DNA of 39,561 nucleotides, taken from an uncultured Prevotellaceae bacterium. Its GTDB lineage: Bacteria; Bacteroidota; Bacteroidia; Bacteroidales; Bacteroidaceae. Under the pieces are notes generated by a model, which worked only from the letters and a program-made list of their open reading frames with translations, ran no database searches and was not told the DNA's origin. Shown in pieces: positions 16,539 to 24,946 of this stretch (positions within the stretch are counted from its first letter, which is position 1; each line of letters starts with the position of its first letter). The position numbers and the translations under genes are program-made. The stretch lies in assembly GCA_947166345.1 (NCBI GenBank), contig CAMVDU010000024.1, positions 1 to 39,561 of the forward strand. The letters are read 5' to 3'.

Positions 16539-18581
16539 ATGGCAACTAAAAAGAAAGACACAACACCGAAAGTCGAACATATCGGCTTGGTGAAGAACGA
16601 CAGTTGGCTGGAGCCCTTCGAAGAGGCTATTCGTGGACGTCACGACCACGCCTTGTGGAAGTTGAATCAGCTGACCAAGAACGGTAAACAGAAACTCACC
16701 GACTTTGCTTCAGGTCACGATTATTTCGGCCTTCACAAACAGACACGCGGATGGGTATTCCGCGAGTGGGCCCCCAACGCCACTGAGATTTATCTCATAG
16801 GCGAGTTCAACAACTGGCAGGAGGACGAACACTACAAGCTGAAGCGTGTAGAGGGTACTGGTAACTGGGAGCTGAAGCTCCGTGAGAAGGACCTGAAACA
16901 TGGTCAGCTGTACAAGATGAAAGTATACTGGAACGGTGGTGAGGGCGAGCGTATCCCCGCCTGGTGCCGCCGCGTGGTACAGGATGATCAGACTAAGATA
17001 TTCTCTGCTCAGGTGTGGAATCCGGCAGTGCCTTATGTATGGAAGAAAGCCGGTTTCAAACCCAAGAAGAACCCACTGCTCATCTACGAGTGCCACGTAG
17101 GTATGTCGCAGGATGCCGAGAAGGTGGGCACGTACAACGAGTTCCGTGAGAACGTGCTGCCGCGTGTGGCCAAGGACGGTTACAACGCCATTCAGGTGAT
17201 GGCCATTCAAGAGCATCCCTACTATGGTTCCTTTGGCTACCATGTGTCGTCGTTCTTTGCACCCAGCAGTCGCTTTGGTACCCCTGAGGAACTGAAAGCC
17301 CTCATCGATGAGGCTCATCGTCTGGGTATCGCCGTCATCATGGATATCGTACACTCCCATGCTGTAAAGAACGAGGTAGAGGGTCTGGGCAACCTTGCCG
17401 GCGACCCCAACCAGTTCTTCTATGCCGGCGACCGTCACGAGCATCCCGCATGGGACTCGCTCTGTTTCGACTATGGTAAGGATGAGGTAATCCATTTCTT
17501 GCTGTCCAATTGTAAGTACTGGCTCGAAGAATTCCATTTCGACGGCTTCCGTTTCGATGGTGTTACCTCGATGCTTTACTATAGTCATGGTCTGGGCGAA
17601 GCCTTCTGTGGCTACGGCGACTACTTCAACGGTCATCAGGACGATAATGCCATCTGCTACCTGACGCTGGCAAACCTGCTCATCCATGAGACCAACCCTA
17701 ATGCCATCACTATCGCAGAAGAGGTTTCGGGTATGCCAGGTCTTGCAGCAAAGTTTGAAGATGGTGGTTATGGTTTCGACTACCGTATGGCTATGAACAT
17801 CCCTGACTACTGGATCAAGACCATTAAGGAACAGAGCGACGAGAACTGGAAACCCTCCAGTATCTTCTGGGAGGTAAAGAACCGTCGTCCCGACGAGAAG
17901 ACCATCTCTTACTGCGAGAGCCACGACCAGGCACTCGTGGGCGACAAGACTATTATTTTCCGTCTTATTGATGCCGACATGTACTGGCACTTTGCTAAGA
18001 AAGATATCAACGGTGTGGCAGAGCGTGGTATTGCCCTCCACAAGATGATTCGTCTGGTGACGGCAGCTGCCATCAACGGCGGCTATCTCAACTTCATGGG
18101 TAACGAGTTCGGACATCCCGAATGGATCGACTTCCCACGCGAGGGCAATGGCTGGAGCTACAAGTATGCACGCCGTCAGTGGAACCTCGTCGATAACAAG
18201 GACCTGTGCTACCACTGGCTGGGCGACTTTGACCGTGAGATGCTGAAGGTTATCAAGTCCGTGCGCAACTTCCAGGACAAGCCAGTCGTCGAAATATGGC
18301 ATAACGACGGTGATCAGGTGTTGGCCTTCATGCGCGGTGACCTTATCTTCGTGTTCAACTTTTCACCCACACGCTCCTTCGCAGACTACGGCTTCCTGGT
18401 GCCGACGGGTAGTTATGACGTGGTGCTCAACACCGATGCGAAAGCCTTTGGCGGCAACGGTCTGGCTGACGACTCCATTACCCACTTCACTAACTTCGAT
18501 CCGTTGTATGTGGCTGACCACAAGGAGTGGCTCAAGCTCTATATCCCAGCACGTACAGCTGTCGTGCTGAAAAAGAACTGA
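16539..18581 (+). CDS. glgB: 1,4-alpha-glucan branching enzyme, eukaryote-like GH13
   Basis: Moves alpha-1,4 glucan segments to alpha-1,6 positions to build glycogen. The 680-residue product has an N-terminal CBM48 module (RGWVFREWAPNATEIYLIGEFNNWQ), the GH13 barrel with MDIVHSHAVKN, the nucleophile Asp near residue 341 in DGFRFDGVTSMLYYSHG, the acid/base Glu near 394 in AEEVSGMPGL, and the third acidic residue in ESHDQALVGDKTI. These motifs match the branching enzymes of plants and animals (GH13_8) better than E. coli GlgB. No other glycogen gene is adjacent. Confidence 0.95.
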   Translation: MATKKKDTTPKVEHIGLVKNDSWLEPFEEAIRGRHDHALWKLNQLTKNGKQKLTDFASGHDYFGLHKQTRGWVFREWAPNATEIYLIGEFNNWQEDEHYKLKRVEGTGNWELKLREKDLKHGQLYKMKVYWNGGEGERIPAWCRRVVQDDQTKIFSAQVWNPAVPYVWKKAGFKPKKNPLLIYECHVGMSQDAEKVGTYNEFRENVLPRVAKDGYNAIQVMAIQEHPYYGSFGYHVSSFFAPSSRFGTPEELKALIDEAHRLGIAVIMDIVHSHAVKNEVEGLGNLAGDPNQFFYAGDRHEHPAWDSLCFDYGKDEVIHFLLSNCKYWLEEFHFDGFRFDGVTSMLYYSHGLGEAFCGYGDYFNGHQDDNAICYLTLANLLIHETNPNAITIAEEVSGMPGLAAKFEDGGYGFDYRMAMNIPDYWIKTIKEQSDENWKPSSIFWEVKNRRPDEKTISYCESHDQALVGDKTIIFRLIDADMYWHFAKKDINGVAERGIALHKMIRLVTAAAINGGYLNFMGNEFGHPEWIDFPREGNGWSYKYARRQWNLVDNKDLCYHWLGDFDREMLKVIKSVRNFQDKPVVEIWHNDGDQVLAFMRGDLIFVFNFSPTRSFADYGFLVPTGSYDVVLNTDAKAFGGNGLADDSITHFTNFDPLYVADHKEWLKLYIPARTAVVLKKN

Positions 18582-18587
18582 TTTGTT

Positions 18588-19757
18588 TTGAACTACAATA
18601 ATCCTCAACAAAAGACTGCTGCGCCGGCCATCATCATAGTCTGCGCAGTGGTCTTTTTGCTATTCTCGTTTTGCTGGCTTTATCGTTTCCAAGCCGATGT
18701 GCTGGCGGTAGCACAACACGTGCTGAGTGATGGACAGACGTCCTACAACCCCTTTGTTGGGGCTGTGCTCATCACCGTCATCCTCTTTATTGTCCAGCAG
18801 GGAGTCTATGCTGTCCTGCGCCTGAATAGTTGCAATCACGCCTTGACCTACTTCCCCTCGTTTCTATTGTTGGCAATGGTGTCAGGACTTGCTGCCGATA
18901 ATTCGGGCCATATTTCTATGGGTAAGTGGTTATGGCTATTCCCGTTGCTCATGGTATTATGGGGAGGATTTGTGTGGTTTTCTAAACAAGTAGTTCAGGC
19001 TGAGTGCGACACTAGCCGTTCGGGTCCGTTCTCACGACATACATGGCGTAGTACGCTCCTCATGTGCGGCATGATGCTCATGGTGGCACTTTTTGGCAGT
19101 ACTAATGCCGTCTACCACTATCGTGTTCATGCCGAAATGGCGTTGAATAATGGTAATCCCGACGAAGCCTTGCGTGCTGGTGCTCGCTCTGCTGAGACCG
19201 ATGAAAGTCTCACGATGCTACGTCTCTATGCACTCTCGCAGAAAGGACTCATCGGTGACAGCCTCTTCTCCTATCCAGTGTGTGGAACCAGTAACGACAT
19301 GCTCCCTTTGAAGGATAGCCGTAGCCGTCTGCTTCTATATCCTGTTGATAGTCTATGGTCTTACTTCGGTTCTGTGCGTCCATCGGAAGACATGACCGTC
19401 CACGAGTATCTCGATGCTCTCTCTGTCGACTCACTTTCTACGTCCGCTTTGCGAGACTATCGTCTTTCTGCCATGCTCATTGACCGTCAACTCGACTCTT
19501 TCGTTGTGGCTCTTCCAAGTTACTATCCAGTAGTGCCAGACTCCCTGCCGCGTCACTACCGTGAAGCTCTGGTCTTATATTATTATAATAATGTGTCGGA
19601 TAGCACTCTTCGTGCCTCATGTTCTGACTCTCTCATGATTCAACGCTGGCTGGATTTCTCAGACCTTCGCGACCAGTATTCCAGGAACTCTGAGCAACAA
19701 CTACGCATCCTTGAGCATTTCGGTCGCTCTTATTGGACCTACTATCTCTTCAAGTGA
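18588..19757 (+). CDS. Membrane protein with helical repeat tail (DUF6057-like)
   Basis: A 389-residue protein with five hydrophobic segments in the first 185 residues (for example AIIIVCAVVFLLFSFCWLYR and WLWLFPLLMVLWGGFVWFS), then a soluble part of about 200 residues with TPR-like pairs (MALNNGNPDEALRAGARSAE). The tail contains SLPRHYREALVLY, a motif I associate with Bacteroidetes DUF6057 proteins; this is recollection. The start is TTG at 18588, six bases after the glgB stop; no ATG is available until well inside the membrane region. Function unknown. It belongs to the MORN-glgB unit. Confidence 0.65.
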   Translation: MNYNNPQQKTAAPAIIIVCAVVFLLFSFCWLYRFQADVLAVAQHVLSDGQTSYNPFVGAVLITVILFIVQQGVYAVLRLNSCNHALTYFPSFLLLAMVSGLAADNSGHISMGKWLWLFPLLMVLWGGFVWFSKQVVQAECDTSRSGPFSRHTWRSTLLMCGMMLMVALFGSTNAVYHYRVHAEMALNNGNPDEALRAGARSAETDESLTMLRLYALSQKGLIGDSLFSYPVCGTSNDMLPLKDSRSRLLLYPVDSLWSYFGSVRPSEDMTVHEYLDALSVDSLSTSALRDYRLSAMLIDRQLDSFVVALPSYYPVVPDSLPRHYREALVLYYYNNVSDSTLRASCSDSLMIQRWLDFSDLRDQYSRNSEQQLRILEHFGRSYWTYYLFK

Positions 19758-19793
19758 AATAATGACATAATACATCATATTAATGTGATGGAT

Positions 19794-21017
19794 ATGAAAC
19801 GATTATTTGCGATAATCATTGTGACGTGTTTAGCAACTATGAGTGCTATGGCACAGAAGTCATTACCTTTGGTCTATGGTCAGGAATTTGCTGGTGCAAA
19901 GTATGCTGCACCTCTTTTCCCTTCCGTCGAAGAGGCCGTTGTCTCAGAAACGCTGACTAACCCGTTTGTGTTCTCTGATGGTAAGAAGAGGGTTAAGAAG
20001 TTTAAGGACTGGGAGAAACGACGTGCAGAGATTATCCGCGAACTGTACCACTATGAGGTTGGCGAGAAGCCTATAGTAGATAGAAAGGATATGGAGGCAA
20101 GCCTTGTGAACGACACATTGAAGGTGGTCGTTTATCGTAATGGCGAAACCCTTACTTTGACTTCGAGGATTACCTTTCCTGAAGGCGATGGTCCGTTTCC
20201 CTTGATGATAGGAATGGCTATGAACTGTCTGCCCCCGTCATTTTTCTCTGAACGTGGCATTGCCACCATGAACTTCAATATGAATCAGGTGATGGCGCAT
20301 CAGCAGAAGCGTGGCAGCGAGCCAATCAACAAGATCTATCCCGAGTTGGTTGAGAATGGAGCCTATGCCATGTGGCCTTGGGGTGTCAGCCGTATCATAG
20401 ACGGTCTGGAGATGGTTGGTGCAGCCAGTAAGATTGATATGAAACATATCGGTGTGACCGGTTGCTCGTTTGCAGGTAAGATGGCCCTATGGTCGGGTGC
20501 CTTTGACGAACGTATCGCTCTGACTATTGCCCAAGAGCCTGGTGGCGGTGGTGCTGCAGCATGGCGTGTCTCAGAGACGTTGGGACATGTAGAGACGCTG
20601 GGTAATACCGATCCTCATTGGTTCAAGGAATCCATGTGGGCATGGAAGGATGAGAATGTGAAGAAACTTCCCTATGACCATCACGAGTTGTGCGCGTTGG
20701 TCTGTCCTCGTGCTCTCTTGGTCCTTGGTAATACCGATTATGAGTGGTTAGCTGACGAGGCGGCCTATGTCAGTTGTGTTGCAGCACGCGAGGTGTGGAA
20801 GAAGTTTGGAATTGCCGACCGCATGGGTTTCTCCATTCAGGGAGGTCACGGCCACTGTCAGTTGCCCACAAGTCAGTATCCTGAGGTTGAGGCGTTTATA
20901 GACAAGTTCCTGTTAGGGAAGAATGATGCCAACACTACGATACTTCATGTTGACGAGAAATTAGCCGACAAAGAAGTTCAGAAGTGGATTCCGTGGGCAA
21001 CCACAGGTTTCAAATAA
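19794..21017 (+). CDS. Secreted glucuronoyl esterase, CE15-like
   Basis: Alpha/beta hydrolase that splits ester links between glucuronic acid side chains of xylan and lignin alcohols. A signal peptide (MKRLFAIIIVTC up to SAMA, then Gln) is followed by a region with REELYHY-like RELYHYEVG. The catalytic core has GCSFAGK (Ser near residue 223), where CE15 enzymes have GCSRxGK, then DERIALTIAQEPGGGGAAAWR with the conserved Glu, and the His in GGHGHCQLP near residue 353. ATG 19794 is preferred since it gives a clean signal peptide; ATG 19788 is also possible. The Arg to Phe change in the GCS motif is a real difference from well-studied members. Its gap to the preceding gene is about 36 bases. Confidence 0.85.
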   Translation: MKRLFAIIIVTCLATMSAMAQKSLPLVYGQEFAGAKYAAPLFPSVEEAVVSETLTNPFVFSDGKKRVKKFKDWEKRRAEIIRELYHYEVGEKPIVDRKDMEASLVNDTLKVVVYRNGETLTLTSRITFPEGDGPFPLMIGMAMNCLPPSFFSERGIATMNFNMNQVMAHQQKRGSEPINKIYPELVENGAYAMWPWGVSRIIDGLEMVGAASKIDMKHIGVTGCSFAGKMALWSGAFDERIALTIAQEPGGGGAAAWRVSETLGHVETLGNTDPHWFKESMWAWKDENVKKLPYDHHELCALVCPRALLVLGNTDYEWLADEAAYVSCVAAREVWKKFGIADRMGFSIQGGHGHCQLPTSQYPEVEAFIDKFLLGKNDANTTILHVDEKLADKEVQKWIPWATTGFK

Positions 21018-21022
21018 TTATC

Positions 21023-21589
21023 TTATTTCTTCCCGTTAAAAACGTGAAGTAGCTCGTTATTGAGGATGATGGCATACTGATAGAGGTTGCGGTCGCCCTT
21101 TTGAGCGTTGTCAACAGGTTGTCCCTCGGTGTTGGGATCATAGAGGCGGCCACATTTCTTACACTCTAGTTTCCGTCCGTTGTCCGCCCAGGTTAGGGGG
21201 TAGTTTATACCACCCAGGTTGCGCAGGCAATTGCTGCAATGTCCGTCGTAGGCTTTGGGACCGTTAAAGTTGCTGCAGCCGATGATGAGACGACGGTTGG
21301 CCCCCATACTACCGTAGCTAAGGCGCTTCTCCTTCTCAGTGGCAAGCAACAAGTCCTCCGTGGTTCCGCTCTGGTTGGTAAAGAGAAGGTGTACACCACC
21401 ATTGACGGTCTGTCGTTCCACAATGACAAACTGCCCCGGGTTGCCCATCGCCAACGTTAGTGATGAGGCGGTGTGGTAGCTAGTATAGTAGATAAAGTTG
21501 CAAGCGTAGGGACTACCAAACTGCTGTTCAGCGTCGCACCCACAGAGCACGACGCAAAGCATCAATAGTAAGGACTTAAATGATTTCAT
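21023..21589 (-). CDS. Lipoprotein with two CxxC pairs
   Basis: A 188-residue protein with a lipoprotein signal (LLLMLCVVLCGCD, lipid Cys in LCGC). The C-terminal half has two CxxC pairs, HCSNC near residue 120 and CKKCG near 144, preceded by a lone GCSNF Cys, so it may bind zinc or iron in a rubredoxin- or Rieske-like knuckle. Exported, so probably facing the periplasm or the outer surface. It is the last gene after pyrE and the SRPBCC gene, and converges with the esterase gene (five bases apart). I do not recognise a named family. Confidence 0.75.
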   Translation of the reverse strand: MKSFKSLLLMLCVVLCGCDAEQQFGSPYACNFIYYTSYHTASSLTLAMGNPGQFVIVERQTVNGGVHLLFTNQSGTTEDLLLATEKEKRLSYGSMGANRRLIIGCSNFNGPKAYDGHCSNCLRNLGGINYPLTWADNGRKLECKKCGRLYDPNTEGQPVDNAQKGDRNLYQYAIILNNELLHVFNGKK

Positions 21590-21598
21590 TTATTAAGC

Positions 21599-21652
21599 CT
21601 CAAACCTCAATTTTTAATTCTAAATTCTCAATTCTAAATTCTCAAACCTCAT
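21599..21652. repeat. AT-rich repeat with flanking 11-base direct copies
   Basis: CTCAAACCTCA occurs at 21599-21609 and again at 21641-21651, flanking tandem AATTCTAAATTCTC units. It fills the gap between the lipoprotein and SRPBCC genes and supplies the last codons and stop of the latter. Confidence 0.65.
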
Positions 21653-22058
21653 AAGGTATCGCAGCTAGCGCGTCGGCCATCTTCTCCACGCCTTCCTGCA
21701 GGGGACCACTAACCATTGCACGAAGCATCAGAGGAATGTCAGCATCAATGGTCACCCTCATTTTTGAGGCGTTCTCTGCAGTAGGCAGTATCTGTATCCA
21801 CAAATGGAAAGCCAGTGGCGATTGTACACTCTCGAATTTAATGCATTTTGGTTCCTCGCGTTCGCAGATGCGGAGTGTGATTTGTCCGACGGGAGCTACG
21901 CTGACTGACACGCTGTCATGATCGAAACTGAAGTTCTGAAGTTTGTCCTCAGGTATTCGGTTGCGAATACGTTCGAGGTTATTGAGGTCGCTCAGCACGT
22001 TGAATACCGACTGCTGGGCATAGGGTATCTGTTTGACGCTACTTTCAAACTTAGCCAT
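21642..22058 (-). CDS. SRPBCC (START/Bet v1-like) family protein
   Basis: A 138-residue cytosolic protein with the START-like pattern: FESSVKQIPYAQQSVFNVLSDLNNLERI at the N-terminus and a C-terminal helix MVSGPLQEGVEKMADALAAIPY, which form the gripping helices over a ligand cavity. The start is ATG 22058, overlapping the pyrE stop by eight bases; the longer open frame would run inside pyrE. Co-translation with pyrE is likely, though a link to pyrimidine synthesis is unclear. The last codons come from a repeat. Confidence 0.8.
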   Translation of the reverse strand: MAKFESSVKQIPYAQQSVFNVLSDLNNLERIRNRIPEDKLQNFSFDHDSVSVSVAPVGQITLRICEREEPKCIKFESVQSPLAFHLWIQILPTAENASKMRVTIDADIPLMLRAMVSGPLQEGVEKMADALAAIPYEV

Positions 22059-22683
22059 GCCACTCAGAGGGGTTTTTACGCCATTCGGCCAAAACGGGCA
22101 CGTCGTCTTGCTTGATATAGCCTGTCTCCAATGCTTTCTCAACTACTGCCTCGTAGTCGGTGAGGGTTACTAATTTGACATCAGCCTCACGGAAAGCTTC
22201 TTCTGCCACAGGGAAACCGTAGGTGTAGCTAGCTACCATACCGACCACCTCTACACCAGCCTGACGCAAAGCCTCAACAGCCTTCAACGATGAGCCGCCG
22301 GTAGAGATGAGGTCTTCAACGACCACCACCTTGGCGCCTGCTTCAACCTGACCCTCGATGAGGTTCTGCATGCCGTGATCCTTGGCCTTTGAACGCACAT
22401 AGCAGAATGGCAAACCTAATTGGTCGGCAACAAGGGCACCCTGGGCGATGGCACCAGTAGCGACACCTGCCACAGCCTCAGCCTCGGGGAACTGCTCCTG
22501 GATAAGATGGCAGAGCTCAATTTTTACGAAGGAGCGTAGGGCAGGGTAGGAGAGTGTCTTACGATTGTCGCAGTAGAAAGGTGACTTCCAACCACTGGCC
22601 CATGTAAATGGGTTGTTGGGCTGCAGCTTGATGGCCTTGACCTCAAGCAGTTTCTGAGCAAAAATTTTCTTAATATCGTTCAT
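22051..22683 (-). CDS. pyrE: Orotate phosphoribosyltransferase
   Basis: Joins orotate with PRPP to make OMP, the fifth step of UMP synthesis. The 210-residue product has the substrate loop NPFTWASGWKSPFYCDNR and the PRPP-binding motif VVVVEDLISTGGSS. Length is normal. The start is MNDIKKIFAQ at 22683, 18 bases after the promoter box at 22701-22709; the open frame extends further upstream, across that promoter, and is not used. First gene of pyrE-SRPBCC-lipoprotein. Confidence 0.95.
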   Translation of the reverse strand: MNDIKKIFAQKLLEVKAIKLQPNNPFTWASGWKSPFYCDNRKTLSYPALRSFVKIELCHLIQEQFPEAEAVAGVATGAIAQGALVADQLGLPFCYVRSKAKDHGMQNLIEGQVEAGAKVVVVEDLISTGGSSLKAVEALRQAGVEVVGMVASYTYGFPVAEEAFREADVKLVTLTDYEAVVEKALETGYIKQDDVPVLAEWRKNPSEWHG

Positions 22684-22700
22684 GATGATTGAATTTTCGT

Positions 22701-22709
22701 GCAAAGGTA
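22701..22709 (-). promoter_or_regulatory. -7 box of the pyrE promoter
   Basis: TACCTTTGC on the minus strand, about 18 bases before the pyrE ATG. The -33 region lies in the repeat just upstream (22719-22750) and is weak. Confidence 0.55.
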
Positions 22710-22718
22710 CTACTTTTA

Positions 22719-22750
22719 CTTGAGAGTAGAGAGTTGTGAGTCGAGAGTTT
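22719..22750. repeat. GAGAGTTGAG-type repeat upstream of pyrE
   Basis: TTGAGAGTAGAGAGTTG then TGAGTCGAGAGTT. It has the same kind of units as the repeat inside the MATE gene at 3499-3572. It overlaps the -33 region of the pyrE promoter. Confidence 0.5.
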
Positions 22751-22807
22751 TGATGTGTCTTGGCATTTTTTAACGAAAAGGAGTTATTACTGTTTGCCAA
22801 GATTATC

Positions 22808-23506
22808 CTATGTCTTTGTGTACCCAAGCGTGAGTACGCTAACCTTGACATTCTCTGCCTTGCACAACTCAGAAGCACAGGCTATGATGGTAGCTCCTGT
22901 GGTGGTGATATCGTCTACTAAAAGTATGTGCTTGTGAGCCACGCGGTTGCCGTTGACGAGCTGGAATGCACCCTCTACGTTCTCACGTCGCTCTCGTTGG
23001 TTTTTGTCGGTCTGACTGCCGTGAAAGTGACGTCGCTTGACCACGTCGTTATATATTGGCAGGAGCGTTACACTCTGGATGCCCTTAGCTATCATCAAAC
23101 TCTGGTTGTAACCGCGATGCCAACGGCGTTTGAGCGTGATAGGCATGGGGATGATGGCATCGATACCCTCGAAGAACTGATGCTTGTTGAAATAATTGGC
23201 GACGATACGTCCCATATCTTCGCACACATCGACCCTGCCATAATATTTTATGTTGTAAATCAGCTGACTGATTTCCGATTTTGGCTCATAGTAAAACAGC
23301 GATGCCGCACGTTCAACAGGGAATTGTCCCCAGAAGAGACGAACCATTTGATTGTCTGTTGGCGTTAGATGGAAGTCTGTATAGGACATGTGAAGCATGC
23401 ACGTTGAGCAGATGGCCGACTCGTTAGCCGACAGTCTGCCTCCACAGATAGCACATTGGCGTGGCGAGAGTAGGTCAAACAGCTTAGTCCAGAAACTCGT
23501 CTTCAT
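22808..23506 (-). CDS. comF: ComF family phosphoribosyltransferase-like protein
   Basis: A 232-residue protein with an N-terminal zinc knuckle (CAICGGRL and CSTC) and a C-terminal type I PRTase fold with LLVDDITTTGATI. The region RRWHRGYNQSLMIAKGI is typical of ComF/GntX. In competent bacteria ComF helps take up single-stranded DNA; in non-competent ones its role is unclear. It overlaps the end of recX by 23 bases, so it is coupled to it. Length is normal. Confidence 0.9.
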   Translation of the reverse strand: MKTSFWTKLFDLLSPRQCAICGGRLSANESAICSTCMLHMSYTDFHLTPTDNQMVRLFWGQFPVERAASLFYYEPKSEISQLIYNIKYYGRVDVCEDMGRIVANYFNKHQFFEGIDAIIPMPITLKRRWHRGYNQSLMIAKGIQSVTLLPIYNDVVKRRHFHGSQTDKNQRERRENVEGAFQLVNGNRVAHKHILLVDDITTTGATIIACASELCKAENVKVSVLTLGYTKT

Positions 23507-23972
23507 TCTCTACGTCCATGCATTGTTTGATAATGTCCATCGTAAAGCCACGCGATATGGCAAATTTGATGAGTTTCATATTGAGCTCGTAATCGCTGGA
23601 GGCCTTTGTGCTACGGCGTTTCTGACGCAGCAGAGGCTTCAGTACAGCGGTGTACTCCTCGTCATCTACTGCGTCGAGTTCTTGTCGGATGATAGTGGCG
23701 TCGATGTGTTTCATCCACAAGGCTTGTTCCACCTTGCGACGTCCCCATTTCGAGTAGCGTATCTTGTCATAGACAAAGGCGTGAGTATAGCGGGCGTCAT
23801 CCACGTAGCGCTCGTCTATGAGACGGGCCATCACCTGAGCCTGCTCTTCGTCGCTCACTCCCCATCGTCGCATCTTCTCTGTCATCTCATGTTGACAATG
23901 CTCTCCTCGTGCACAGAGGTCTGTCAGTTTCTGATAGGCCTCCTTGCCACTCATTTCTTTATTTATCTGCAT
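23484..23972 (-). CDS. recX: Regulatory protein RecX
   Basis: Binds and restrains RecA filaments. The 162-residue helical protein has the RecX three-helix repeats: AYQKLTDLCARGEHCQHEM, then LIDERYVDDARYTHAFVYDKIR and KWGRRKVEQALWMKHID, and a third weaker repeat near the end. The start is ATG 23972, overlapping the prmC stop by 10 bases; the longer frame would run far into prmC. It sits between prmC and comF in one unit. Confidence 0.88.
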   Translation of the reverse strand: MQINKEMSGKEAYQKLTDLCARGEHCQHEMTEKMRRWGVSDEEQAQVMARLIDERYVDDARYTHAFVYDKIRYSKWGRRKVEQALWMKHIDATIIRQELDAVDDEEYTAVLKPLLRQKRRSTKASSDYELNMKLIKFAISRGFTMDIIKQCMDVENEDEFLD

Positions 23973-24790
23973 GCTCGTATGAATCTTTCTTTTCCAAACT
24001 GGTCTTGTCTTATCTCTACGTTTTTGAAGCCTGTTGTGTGAAGCATAGCCTTCGTTTCGTCGGCATAGATAGGGTTGATTTCGAAGAGTAGCCAACCGTC
24101 TGACGACAACGCTTTTAGTGCATATAATGCTATGCTCCTATAGAACAGTAAAGGGTCGTTATCGGGTACAAAGAGGGCAATATGTGGCTCGAAATCTATC
24201 ACGTTTTGTTCCATCGTAACACTTTCTTTCTCACATATATACGGCGGATTACTAATGATGAGATTGAAGTTAGTCGGTAGGTGGTTGAAGGTAGCAGAGA
24301 GAAGAAGTGCGTCCTGCTTTTCTAACGTGATATTGACGTGAGATATCAGGGCATTTTCCTGTGCCACACTTAGGGCCTCTTCCGAGATGTCCCACGCTAT
24401 TACCTCGGCATCAGGCCGTTCGGCTGCCAGCGTACATGCTATACATCCGCTACCGGTGCAAATGTCGAGTATGCGCTGGGCATTTTGGTGCTCGAGTGCC
24501 CATTGACACAGTTCGTAGGTCTCTGGCCGTGGTATCAGCACATCAGGAGTCACTTTGTACAGTCGCCCGCCAAATTCCGCCATGCCGATGACATATTGAG
24601 CGGGCTCTCCTGTCAGAAGCCGGCGTTGTATCGACAGCAGTTCGCCCTCGTCAAGTGTGTCCATCTTTCCGCAGAGCAGGTCGCTTAGTGTCAGACCAAA
24701 CCTCAACTCCATCACCATCTGGGCAATAGCTTTTGCCTCGCCTGTAGGGTAAATGGTTGTCAAGGAGTGCCAGAAGGCTTCGTAGGTCAT
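23963..24790 (-). CDS. prmC: Peptide chain release factor glutamine methyltransferase
   Basis: Methylates the Gln of the GGQ motif in release factors, using SAM. The 275-residue product has the N-terminal helical domain with EPAQYVIGMAEFGGR and LIPRPETYELC, the SAM-binding motif LDICTGSGCIACTLA and the catalytic NPPY (ISNPPYICEKE). Length is normal. First gene of prmC-recX-comF, with a promoter at 24825-24858. Confidence 0.93.
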   Translation of the reverse strand: MTYEAFWHSLTTIYPTGEAKAIAQMVMELRFGLTLSDLLCGKMDTLDEGELLSIQRRLLTGEPAQYVIGMAEFGGRLYKVTPDVLIPRPETYELCQWALEHQNAQRILDICTGSGCIACTLAAERPDAEVIAWDISEEALSVAQENALISHVNITLEKQDALLLSATFNHLPTNFNLIISNPPYICEKESVTMEQNVIDFEPHIALFVPDNDPLLFYRSIALYALKALSSDGWLLFEINPIYADETKAMLHTTGFKNVEIRQDQFGKERFIRACR

Positions 24791-24824
24791 GCTATTTTTG
24801 GGGCTTTGACTGTTATTTTTGGAT

Positions 24825-24858
24825 GCAAAGTTACCATTTTCTTTTAAAAGAAATGAAA
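24825..24858 (-). promoter_or_regulatory. Promoter of prmC-recX-comF
   Basis: On the minus strand TTTC at 24858-24855, 21 bases, then TAACTTTGC at 24833-24825, followed by the prmC ATG 35 bases on. It is divergent from the kdgK promoter. Confidence 0.6.
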
Positions 24859-24872
24859 AAAGTGATATATTA

Positions 24873-24904
24873 TTTCGCTATCTCAAGAAAATGTTGTATT
24901 TTTG
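24873..24904 (+). promoter_or_regulatory. Promoter of kdgK
   Basis: TTTC 24873-24876, a 20-base spacer, TATTTTTG 24897-24904. The start codon follows 43 bases later. It lies back to back with the prmC promoter, sharing about 15 bases between -33 elements. Confidence 0.6.
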
Positions 24905-24946
24905 CCCTGCAAAAAATAACAAATATCTATTTTCTAACACTAATTT

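Noticed and set aside
16710..18302. 530-codon frame antisense to glgB
   Set aside because: Shadow of the branching enzyme gene, whose catalytic motifs are intact.
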